Shown piece by piece: positions 34,602 to 47,300 of a stretch of DNA of 64,000 nucleotides. How positions within the stretch are numbered: the stretch's first letter is position 1; each line of letters starts with the position of its first letter. Source of the stretch: Argopecten irradians (lineage: Eukaryota > Mollusca > Bivalvia > Pectinida > Pectinidae); the NCBI RefSeq assembly GCF_041381155.1, contig NC_091144.1, forward strand, positions 13,525,544-13,589,543, read 5' to 3'. A program made the position numbers and the translations under genes. The notes below the pieces were generated by a model, which did not search any database, was not told where the DNA came from, and worked only from the letters and a program-made list of their open reading frames with translations.

Positions 34602-37600
34602 CTACGCTAACGATCGATCAAACGTGAATAATCCAAGTTCTGAATTTTCGTTGGCCCGTATCCTCTCGAGTTGAGTCTTCATCTCGGCCACCTCTTTAAT
34701 CTTCAGGTACTTCTGATCCAAAAACCCGTCCTCTATAAAATGCTTCAGCTGAAAATACCAATGAAATTAGTTTAGAATTTCATTTCCAAATGTTTTATTT
34801 CAATTATCTAATTTTTCTTTGTTTTCATACTAAATCTGCTTTCTGATCGGCCGATTTTTTCCACACCACTACCATACGAGGATACAAACAGTTTGCAAAT
34901 TTCTTTCATATCCTGATGAAATTAAAAATCGTAGCATCAATGCTTAATAAACATAAATATATTCATATATATACAATAAGGTGGATTATATACATACATT
35001 GGATTATAGGCCTATATTACTTTAAACAGTATTTTATTCATAAATTGATACATATACATACAATGCATTAGCATATTTCGGAATCATAAACAAGCTTTGA
35101 GCTAATATAAATTCCTTTCCCTGCCTATATTAATCATTCCACATATCAACTCGAATGTTGGGGTTTAAAAGATACCCAAATACATAGTCTATATCAATAA
35201 ATCTTATTATCTATATGTAGCTCAGCGATAAACGTGCCTAATGTGTTATGCCCAGATAGCATGCATCAAAGATTATTATTTAGAACATATGATTACTAGA
35301 ATGGAAGGCTGGCAACTAAAACATTTGAATTGAGAGATACATATTTCTCCCATATTTCACAGGTATATCCCGTGGTTGCAAGGGAAAAGATATCTCTGCC
35401 TTACACAGGGAGGTGTAAGACAGCTCACACGCGCTTGACAGTAACGCGACGTCATTACGTAATATATGCGGCGTAACTGCGGCGCGCATTGTAGATGACG
35501 TTATCAATTTTGACGCATAACGACGTTCCTGCGATAATGGCGCGATGAAAAAGCTGGAAACCAGTGGAATTTCATCATTTTTTCTACTAAGTATGGGAGA
35601 AAAAGAATCTTACATGGGTCTGTGAAGCGGACAGGGATATCTCAACCCTCGTGAAAGATTTTGGTCGTCAACCCTCGGCAAGACTCGGGTTGACCGGCCA
35701 AAATCTTTCACTCGGGTCGAGATATCCCTGTTCACTTCACAGACACATGTCAGATTCTATTACTGTATGCAATGTGAGGGAAATTCCTTTTTGTAATGAG
35801 CAAATACACCCTTCAAAGAGGAACCTAATTGAAATTTGTCGATTAATATAATAAACAAACGTAAAATAAACAACGAACGCAATAAATAATCATAATCGTA
35901 TTTTTTGGGATTAAGGCTATACTTATTACGATTAATAGCTAGCAAATAGTTCAATCTTGTAAAGATATGTACTGAAACGTGTACTTAAAAAAAAAAGTCC
36001 AGAGTAATTTTGCGTCCAGCTGACAACCATCTTATTTGACTATTGCACTAGAAATGAGAGGATGAGGACATTACCTCTGTCATTAAGATGGCGTATTCAG
36101 CCGTCATTAACTGAACTACATCAATGTACATGTAAGCTGTCAATATGACGTAACCCCTTAACGCCAACCAACAAACCAATCAATAAGATATTAATTTGAA
36201 GTTATGTAATTGAATATTTGTCCTTTTAGCAAATTAGAACATATATGTGTTTACAATTTTTAAAGAAAAGTTACAAAATGATATAAGCATGTTCTAATAT
36301 TAAAAAAAACAACTAGCGAATGAATAGTAAATATTCACAGAAGTTTCGAATAAAACGAATTATTTTTCCATTTACACATTGTGCTGTTTATCACAAATTC
36401 GTGTTAGCACTGAAGCCATTAACAACCCAGACATTGATGTCAATGAACTTACTAATGATTCTTAATTTTCTTACCAACGGGAAGATGTCGGTAGCTTTGT
36501 TCATTCATAGCTAATATTGATGGATGCCTCAACCAAATAAGTATTAGCTTTGCATGGGAATATGTGTAATATATTACAAATAAACCCATAATTCATTCAA
36601 TTTCACAATAAATCACAATCTAGATACATGACACTTACAGCTAATATGCCAGGCATTGTATTAGAGAGAATACCGAAAAATGTACCAGTTCACGCAGTGC
36701 GTTGGTCATGGAAACCACCATTGCAATTAAGCATAGAATCAAAGTATTAAATAGATACAAAAGCAGGAAAATCAGTTATACTTAAAAGATTATGTATTAA
36801 ATTGTTGACTTCAATTGATTGTAATAATCTTACATGTGGGAAATTATTCAATACAGCGGCGGTGTGAGTTTTCTTGAATTTATCCAATCGGTCTTTCTGG
36901 TCAGCAAGAAGGAAATCAACAACTTTCATTACATAGCTCCAAGCAGTTACGTCGGAATCGTCTCGTTCATAGCACTGAAAATTTATAAAAAACAAATGTT
37001 TGATTATTGATAAGCAAATGGATACACAATGAAGTCCCTCGTATTCTAATATTCTATATACAGTGGTGTATGTATCGACTGTGCATTACACAATCGTTAA
37101 TGTTTAAATCTACCGCATCTGTTTCTTTAATTCGATGATGATCGAAGCACGTTCTCATCTATGGTCTAATGGCATAGGGTGGAGAGCATGCCTAATTGCT
37201 ATGATATTCCACATAGATTCTCCTGGAATATTTTAGTAATCATAATCATACACAATTCAAATATTTTTAGAAACATTCCAGTTAGTTACACTTTATATCT
37301 CGTGAAAGTCGGCGAATGTTAATGTTTTGATAATAACTTACTGTTATTTTCAAAAGCGACCACGTTTATCATCTACCGTGCTTGGTTTTAAGATAGTTAC
37401 CTGTATGAATTTATCGTTGACGCTGATAGAAGCAAAGTCGTACGTCATCCCTCTCTTCATCAAGTATGCCACCAGCTTGTCTGCATTTTGTCGCTCCATC
37501 TCGGATACAGATCGGAAGTATCCCTCAAAGCCTGGGAGGGCCACATAGTGACGCGAGAAACAGTAGGACTAAACAAATCAAATTAATATCTATCAATAAT

Positions 37601-39922
37601 GTATATATAAACTATTTCCCGAAACGTTATAAGCTTGATATGTTGTCTAAGATCACTGGTTTGCTTACAATTATAAACACGACCGTGGCATTACGAACTG
37701 TTTATATTGTAGAATTATGCAAGTGAGTTTTGTGAGTAAAGAATACATTACAATTGCTAGGTACTGGTAGTAAGACTGCAGTGACGTCTTGATGTTTCTG
37801 TGAAAGAACTGACGTGGTCTCGCTTCATCGAAGCCATACAGCTCATTTGCCGGCTTGGGATCTAGGAAAGAATGGTAAGACAAATTTATAAATTAATTGC
37901 TACCATTGATAATAAATATTATGCATTTATGGTCCCTGTAACAGGATGATTATTTACCAGAAAGTGTAATATTTCCCGAAGGTGTAATATATATTCTCGC
38001 TCAATTGCATATAGGAACATGAAAATAGATTCGTCTGTTTTACCTTCTACGCAACAATGTCCAGATTAAGCCATGTGGAATATTGTATTACATGTATGTT
38101 ATTCTATATATGTAATCTTCAAATTGGAGGAAATAAAGATAATAATAGTACGCTGTATTATTCAATGGAAGCGTTGGTGAGTGTAAGGCAAGGGTTCAAC
38201 TATCACAAAAAAACTCAGCATTCTGTCTCCCAAAATAAACATTCAACACATTGAATGCAGAGAAGGTCATCCCTGAATAACACTGGCAGTTAGGACGTTA
38301 ATTTCATCAACTAACCAACCAAATTCAACATTTTCACTTATGTTAATATAATCCATTCTTGGAACAATGAATACGTGAAAAGAAGTTTCGTGTTAAAATG
38401 GATTCTGCACAATCTTATGATACTATGAGTGAAATCTGAAAACTACAACATGGTAGATACAATATCGTGTTTCTGATTTTGTAAATAATCGATACATTTT
38501 TACATTTTTTGTTATGTATATACATGTATGCAAGGGATATTACGGGTATGTTTGATATTAATTAACATGAGTTTAAGTTTATTTGCTTAAAATTTATGTT
38601 TCAATGAATGCGTTATTAAGTGAAAAAATGACTGAGAGATTACAATATAATAATGTTTATTTCAATCAAAATGTATTACATGTTTATTCTTGTATACGTC
38701 GTATAGTGTGAGGCTCATATGTAGGATCAGTACTGTACTAAATATGTAACCCTCGTGAAATAAAGTTTTTATTATCATACTAATACTAAAAACACGATGA
38801 CTTTCGTCTGATTCACTATTTCCAATCATTAATTAGTTTTATTTTTCATAACGATTACTACCTGCATATCAATTAAATTTTGAATAATGAATACACCATT
38901 TCCATAGCAGTTTCGGTATATGAATTGGAACTGAGTGGCTTTGACCTATATTTAGAATGGTATAGTCTGTAATGGATGTCGCAGAAGACACCTTGTATTC
39001 CTGAACACCGCAGTTCTCTTGAAGATAACCTTCAAACAAATCTAGCATTTTCTACTGATAACGTTATCCCTTTATGTCGCCATTTGAATTATGCATCAGG
39101 TCTTGTACTTTAAATTTATTAATAAATGGTCTTCAATACAATTAATACAATTCTTCAAACTGCGTTTTCACATTGTAGTTAATGGCTAATGTGTAGAGCT
39201 TAACTGTCTGATGCAATCAAGACTATACCTCTCGTATAATCCGTTAAATTACAGAGCGGTGTAGACGGGTGCTATTCTGGTATAATGTAGTTATATTATT
39301 GTTGTTAGAATATGATGGAACATAAGAAGATTAGTTATTAGTATTCTGCGCAATCAGATGTATTATTCAAACTGTGCATTTTTATGAAGATGTGCAGCTT
39401 TCAATTTTGCGTCATGTGGTGCATGTATAGAATAATGTTTTGACTAATTATTTGAAGTCAAGCATACGTGTTATAAAACATAGGAATATTTGAACAAGCA
39501 AAATCTCATCTCTATAATGTTCTTCCATTTTAATGTTGTCGAGGTATTTGACCTCGAGTGAGAATCAATTGTGATGCTTAAGTCTTTGAGTTAAACTTTC
39601 GTGTTCGTTTCACTGCGAAATAATTATGACGTGTCGCTCACAAACGCATGACATAACAAACAGTACCTACCCATGAGCTTATATAATTCTGTAATATGCA
39701 AATAGAGAATATGGTTATGGCAGCAAGCTAAGTACGTATATTTGACCTATATAATGTATTGTTTTATAGTTTATTCATTTTTCGTTATTTTTATTGCAGA
39801 CACTGAGATTATCGATACATACCAAAGCTCTGTTCGGCTAGTACAGATTGGCTGTAACACGGCACCACACAGGTTAGCCGCACAAAGGTCGCCACAAACA
39901 CAGTCACTATCCACATCCGCAT
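34602..39922 (-). CDS. Secreted ferritin subunit lacking a ferroxidase centre
   Basis: Five exons on the minus strand: 39922-39823, 37861-37752, 37568-37401, 36974-36834 and 34748-34602 (TAG stop). Phases 1,0,0,0 are consistent and give 221 aa. Residues 1-~24 form a signal peptide (MRMWIVTVFVATF...). The ferritin fold follows: helix A (NIKTSLQSYYQYLAISYCF), helix B (EMERQNADKLVAYLMKRG), C, D (FLDQKYLKIKEVAEM) and E ending GLFTFDRSLA. Against human H ferritin, the E27, E61, H65, E107 and Q141 equivalents are S60, M94, N98, Q152 and K186. Only Y67 (Y34) and E95 (E62) remain. It is probably catalytically inactive, an L-like or structural secreted subunit. The reading frame is intact. Confidence 0.9.
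35604..35758. repeat. Foldback element in the minus-strand ferritin intron 4
   Basis: AGAATCTTACATGGGTCTGTGAAG is mirrored by CTTCACAGACACATGTCAGATTCT. The palindrome continues through ACAGGGATATCTC/GAGATATCCCTGT and an inner AAAGATTTTGG/CCAAAATCTTT. It is almost entirely self-complementary, ~155 bp. Confidence 0.75.
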
Positions 39923-41375
39923 CTCTTGTCTGTGGAATCGTAATTGTTGTTCTAATTAACACAAATCAAACGCTAGGCCACCTATCCCTGATATATGACA
40001 ATACGGTGGCACGGAGTAAACACATGATAAAGACTTTATCAGTGTGAAGGTGCGGGCAAATTTAGTATCAATGTTCTCATACCCTACTTCATCTACCGTA
40101 GTATACCTAAACTGTGCCAACAGCTACATAGATTTGTGGAAGTTTTGATTCATCTTCCCTCCATCGTCCGTCATACTTTCCGTAATGTCACTTCATTTAA
40201 TAACCGGAAGAAAACAACCCTAGGAATGATAACTGTAAGTTAGGGTCTTAGTTTCAGAAGAAACATGAAATGTAAAAATAGCTTAATTGTACATATTTAT
40301 GCGTTTATACAAAGTAGATTTTAAGCATTTGACACTGTCAACGTTGTTTTGTTCCTATGAAATAAATATTTAAATATCGCCTCATATCACTGTTCGTTAT
40401 GTCGAAGGTTTCGATGTATTCGATGTTAATAATTATAAAACCAACGAAATTTATTTTAGATACTTTGTTATAACTATTCCAAAACAGATACCCACGGAAT
40501 AACTAATATAAACTTCAAAAGTACACACGTGTATTTCATTATTACATATGTATTATAATATTTACAAAACGCGTTGCATAAAGTAAAACATACATGTATA
40601 TGAAAAGGGCAACTTGTGTCCCTGTTACCAATAGAATTTGACCGGGTGGCATTTTCTGTTAAGTTTCTTTGGAAGTAAGCTTCAAAATAATCAGTCTATA
40701 AGACGGACAAGAATTTCACTATTCCATAGCATGGTAGATATGTTTACCATAACCTTGTAAAAATGGCCACGACACACAATGATTTACAACATACAGAGAA
40801 ACCCGTCTTTTATTGACAAAATCTTTGCTATTGAACGCTAACCTAAATAAATCATCAATAATATGGGATAAGGATGATGCAGCACGATTGGATGGAAATG
40901 CTATATGGAATATTACAAACCCTCTCTATATCATGTCGGAGACATAAATATCAAGAGTGGATATATTTTGTACAGTTTAAATAGTTTATAGAGCATTAGG
41001 GTGATGAAATACACCATTAGGTATTGCATGCTACAAATGCTAAGTTTCTGCAGGCTATCTACTATAGTGTTTTCATTAAAGGTTCATTTTTTCAGAACAT
41101 CTGTATTTGTAACCTTTTGATAGGGACAACTATGTATAGAGTGGTATATACATGTTATCTTTTATCAATACTGGACAGTTACATAGTATCTTACATCGCT
41201 GGTACAGTTACCTTGGTCATTACACTCATAGGGTTCAAATAAATACGTCATTATCAGCGATTGATAACAATACCTTGCCATCTTGTCACGTGATTGACAA
41301 TCTGTATCCATCGGAGTCCAGGGTTTTTATTATATCATTCGACGCCATTAGACAGCTTATTAACACGGCGAAGTT
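39923..41375. promoter_or_regulatory. Intergenic region between divergent ferritin genes
   Basis: 1.45 kb separate the two start codons, so this interval must hold both promoters. No iron-responsive element was found: no CAGUGN loop with a paired stem lies near either start codon. This fits secreted ferritins, which commonly lack one. A CATATATC stretch on the minus strand about 70 bp before the minus start could serve as a TATA-like element. That is weak evidence. Confidence 0.4.
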
Positions 41376-44300
41376 ATGAAGACTCTTGTTGTTCTCATCA
41401 GCCTCTGGGCTTGTTGCCTAGCAAGTAAGTTCGCTTAGTACGTTGTTCTGGTTTACTTTTCAACTTGAAATTAAAATTAATGTACATTTAGCTTACATTT
41501 GAACTTTTTATATTATACTGATTACTTATTCTTATAATACTTTATATTGGTGTTGTATATGCTAATTTGATAACAAACCTCTGATAACAATTTTTCATAA
41601 TTTTCATATAATAGTAATATCGTTTCAATGTTTAAAAATGACGCAAAACCCTTACTGTAAAAAATTGTCTAAATCTATACATACGTGGGATTAATCGTTA
41701 AAATACATCTACTATACATGACACAACACATACTTCAACAATCTTTTTAATCCACTCTGGTAACTCAAGTTGATAATAAAAACATTGTATATCCGATATT
41801 TAACAAGTTATATAATTAAGGGCACATCTTATTAATAACATATTCATATTGATGATACACGATTGGGATAAGACATAATCGCAAATATCGGAGAGCTAGG
41901 GCTGCTGTACTCTCCAATCCGTTAACAGTCAAGGTTATCTCTGATATCATATGCTTAAAGTGCACTAGTGTCATATAATATGGGAATATTCATTTATAAA
42001 TTTTATTTTATAGATTAAAATGTATCGCAGGTGTATATTTATCCAAATGTATTGCAAAGGTATATTTATTATTCTATTTATTAATTATCATTGCTGTATA
42101 ATGTATGTGTATTTCCTATCAAACTGAGATTGTGAACGTGTACTGAGTTACTCCGTTTGTACTGTAGCTGAGTAACAAATTTGCAACATGGAGACGAATG
42201 TGATATACAGCGATATCGCTTATTATCAGAGACATTTAAATATACTATGTAACTATCTGTTATTATTTAGCAAAACTTGTAACGGTAGATAGTTTGGATC
42301 TCTTTGATCCCCCACACAGCTCGGCGACGATCAGTTTGCAAAACCGCCCAATCAGGGATTAGTATCGGCGTGAGTTTAACACTTTGATTGACTAATTATA
42401 GTTTTGCTTGTAGACTGTGCCAACGTTTGACGGTAAAAGTCTTCTTTTTTTTTGCTTTGCAACTGTTCGGATAATATGCAAATGTTCACATTCGCTAACG
42501 CAGCTTGTAGTTTGTAACCGAGTTATTTTTTTATTTGTTACATTAAAGCATTAAAGCAATAATATTTTATTACCATATACATGCATCAATTATTGAAAGT
42601 TTGCCTTAGAAGTTAAAAGCCAATACACCAATCGAAAATAATTTATGAAAGAAAATAACTTTTTATAACAGTTTATCAAAAATAGTTCAACGAATCATTT
42701 TTGCTATTGTATATCATCTGCGAATTTTCAAATGTGAAACTCTCGGAATATTCAAAATATTATGGAACTAACAGATTTAAACGTATTAAACATTTAAATT
42801 ACCAATATTTCGACAGTAATGTTGCATGTATGCCAAGGATATTTAATGCAGAGCTTCAGAACTTCCTACTTTCAGATTGTTAGCATACAAGGATGTAAAT
42901 GTATAATGTTCCTGTTTGATTACAGGTTTCAGTTTGCAAAACGCATTTGAAACTGTATTTAAATCTAGGAAGAAGGAAGAGAAAAAAAAACAATAAAAAA
43001 ACTCATTCATTTTGCTGATATCGTGCAATTATGTGTTTATTTGGTACAAACAAGGACGTAGATCACTTTTAAAGTCTTGGTACAAACTTTTAAATTGACA
43101 AAAATAGCGGAAAAGTGGTCCCGCCTTCTTCCCAAACTATTAGTCAATCAAAATGTTACACTCACACCGATATATAAATGTACTGTTCCCTGATTAGTCG
43201 GCCAATCAGAAACGGTTTGCTAACTGATCGTCGCCGAGCTGTGTTGGAGATCAAATTACTTAAAAATAAGTGAAATCGCTGTAAAATGGAAATGTTTATT
43301 AGAAATTTTATTTTATAGATTAAAATGTATCGCAGGTGCATATTTATACAAATGTAGGTGTATATTCATATGTTGGTCATAACCACAGGGACCTGACACG
43401 CATTTTTAACCAACATTAGTTATATATATATTATAGTATCAAGGGTATAAACTCTTCGGGAGAAAAACCGACCTACATGTATTTAGTCAATGACGTTTTT
43501 TTTTTTAAATCTAGCTATTATGGTAAAAAAATACAGAAATAGAAATATTAGTGGTATAGTGATAGGGGGGAACCATTAACTCTCGCAGTTCGCAGACGAT
43601 ACATCATTCATTTAAGATGAATCATTTGATGAAGCTCTGTGTACACCAGACCGTTTTGGACAGAAATCAGGCTTAAAGATAAACCATGAAAAAACAAATG
43701 TAATTTGGACTGGAAGTAAAAAGTTCAGTAAAGATGTCTATCATCACAGATGGAAGCTCATTTGGGGCTTGAATTCTCAATAAATATGGATGAAAGGGTT
43801 GATATAAATTACAATAAATAAAAATATGGCTCAGTGGTCTAAAAGGATTCTTACACCATTAGAAAGAATATTTGTACTAAAATCCATATTGATTCCAAAA
43901 TTAAACCATTTTTGTTATATCTTCCAAATCCTAATGACGAAAAAATTGATATGTTGAATAAAACTTTTTTTAACTTATAAAATAAAACGTGATACACTTG
44001 TCAAAAACTATGATGAAGGGGGTTTAAAAATGACTGACCTCAGTACATTTATGAAAAAAATCTACCATTAACCTGGATGCGAAGATTGATATTGGCTGAG
44101 GAAAAAGAATGGATCTCCATATTTGAAACAAATCGTTTTAGCCCTTCAAATCTTATTGATATTGGAACAGATTATACAAAAATTATAAAACAAACAACAG
44201 ATGTTGGAAAAATGTATTTGCGGCCTGGTCTGATATGAATTTGAACTAAATAACAAATTATGAAAAGTTATAGAAATCTCCTATTTGGCACAACCCAGTT

Positions 44301-47300
44301 CTAAAGATAGGCCATGTATCCTTCTTCCAGAAAGAATTGTATCTGAAGGGAGTGAAATATGTTTTATAAATTTAAAGCAAAAATTCAATGTAAAATCGTC
44401 AAATTTCTTGTTTTACTGAGGGATATGTGAATCAATTAAAAGTGCCTTGAGATTAAATAAAATTGAAAAAGAATCAAGTTGCATTATCAATAGACCTATT
44501 ATTCCACATCATATACACATTCTTATAAAAAACAAGAAGGGATGTAAGGATATATATAGCAATCTGACAAAATCAATACAAAATATAAACACTGCAGAAT
44601 TGAAATGGCTTTTAAATCCCAACATTCAAATAGAAAACTGGAAACAAATATACACAATATCTTCAAAATAACACAAGACACTACAATACAATGGTTCCAA
44701 TACAGGCTGCAACACAGAATTCTTCCCCTAAATATGTACTTAAAAAACATTGGAGTAAAGAATTGCAACAAATGTAATTTATGTAATATAGAAACTGAAA
44801 GCATCGTACATTTATTTTGGGAATGTGATGAAACTAAAATTCTTTGGCAACACCTAATAGATGGATAAAAATAAAATCGATACAAATGTAGAACTAGTTC
44901 TTATGTCAATCCTATTCGGGAAAAACAACAGTTATCAAACTTACTTTCCCTTAAATTTTTTAATACTTCATACAAAATACTTTATCTATGTTTCTTCCAG
45001 AAAAGGTAATAAGCTTACTTTCAATGATATTAAAAAGTACGTGTTTATCTAATTGTTATTAAACAGCTTGAATACTGATATCTAATTAAATTTTGCATTT
45101 GACTGCTGTATCATTATGGGAAGTGAATGTTATTGTATGATTTCAGATTGAGATGATACATATATTTTTCCATTCATAGCTATCCCAGTGAACAACGTAA
45201 AAACTGTCCTGGATCAATTTGGCGACACCAAAATAGAAAAGGTGGTAGCACAAATCAACAAGGAGCAGATGGCGAGCTACTTCTACCAGGCATACGTAAG
45301 AACACATTAGTATCACTTCTATCAGTTAAATGTAATGAAACATTAGTATTACCTCTACCAGTCATAGGTAAGGACACATTAGTATTACCCCTACCAGGCA
45401 TAAGTAAGGACACATTAGTATTACCTCTACCGGACAAACGTAAGGACACATTAGTGTTACCCCTACCAGACATACGTAAGGACACATTAGTGTTACCCAT
45501 ACCAGACATACGTAAGGGGAAATTTGTATTACCCCTACCACGCATACGTAAGGACACATTAGTATTACCCCTACCAGGCATGCGTAAGGACACATTAGTA
45601 TTACCTCTACCAGACATACGTACGGACACATTAGTATTACCTTTACCAGTCATACGTAAGGATACATTAGTATTACCTTTACCAGTCATACGTAAGGACA
45701 CATTTTTATTACCTTTACCAGTCATACGTAAGGACACATTAGTAATACCCCTACCAGTAATACGTAAGGACACATTAGTATTACCTTTACCAGTCATACG
45801 TAAGGACACATTAGTGTTACCCCTACCAGACATACGTAAGGACACATTAGTATTACCTTTACCAGTCATACGTAAGGACACATTAGTATTACCTCTACCA
45901 GACATACGTACGGACACATTAGTATTACCTTTACCAGTCATACGTAAGGACACATTAGTATTACCTTTACCAGTCATACGTAAGGACACATTAGTATTAC
46001 CTTTACCAGTCATACGTAAGGACACATTAGTATTACCTCTACCGGACATACGTAAGGACACATTAGTATTACCTCTACCAGACATACGTAAGGACACATT
46101 AGTATTACCTCTACCGGACATACGTACGGACACATTAGTATTACCTTTACCAGTCATACGTAAGGACACATTAGTATTACCTTTACCAGTCATACGTAAG
46201 GACACATTAGTATTACCTTTACCAGTCATACGTAAGGACACATTAGTAATACCCCTACCAGTAATACGTAAGGACACATTAGTATTACCTCTACCGGACA
46301 TACGTAAGGACACATTAGTGTTACCCCTACCAGACATACGTAAGGACACATTAGTATTACCTTTACCAGTCATACGTAAGGACACATTAGTATTACCTCT
46401 ACCAGACATACGTACGGACACATTAGCATTACCTTTACCAGTCATACGTAAGGACACATTAGTATTACCTCTACCAGACATACGTACGGACACATTAGTA
46501 TTACCTTTACCAGTCATACGTAAGGACACATTAGTATTACCTTTACCAGTCATACGTAAGGACACATTAGTATTACCTTTACCAGTCATACGTAAGGACA
46601 CATTAGTATTACCTTTACCAGTCATACGTAAGGACACATTAGTATTACCTTTACCAGTCATACGTAAGGACACATTAGTAATACCCCTACCAGTAATACG
46701 TAAGGACACATTAGTGTTACCTCTACCAGACATACGTAAGGACACATTAGTATTACCTCTACCAGACATACGTAAGGACACATTAGTATTACCTCTACCA
46801 GACATACGTAAGGACACATTAGTATAACCTCTACCAGACATACGTAAGGACACATTAGTGTTACCTCTACCAGACATACGTAAGGACACATTAGTATTAC
46901 CTCTACCAGACATACGTAAGGACACATTAGTATTACCTCTACCAGACATACGTAAGGACACATTAGTATTACCTCTACCAGACATACGTAAGGACACATT
47001 AGTGTTACCTCTATCAGACATACGTAAGTACACATTAGTGTTACCTCTACCAGTCATACGTAAGGACACATTAGTGTTACCCCTACCAGTCATACGTAAG
47101 GACACATTAGTGTTACCCCTACCAGTCATACGTAAGGACACATTAGTATTACCTCTACTAGACATACGTAAGGACACATTAGTATTTCCTCTACCAGGCA
47201 TACGTAAGGACACATTAGTATTATCTCTACCAGACATACGTACGGACACATTAGTATTACCCCTACCAGTCATACGTAAGGACACATTAGTGTTACCTCT

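Noticed and set aside
39923-41375. Iron-responsive element for the ferritin genes
   Set aside because: No CAGUGN hexaloop with a flanking stem and bulged C was found upstream of either start. CAGTGT at about 40042 has no matching stem and is far from the plus-strand gene.
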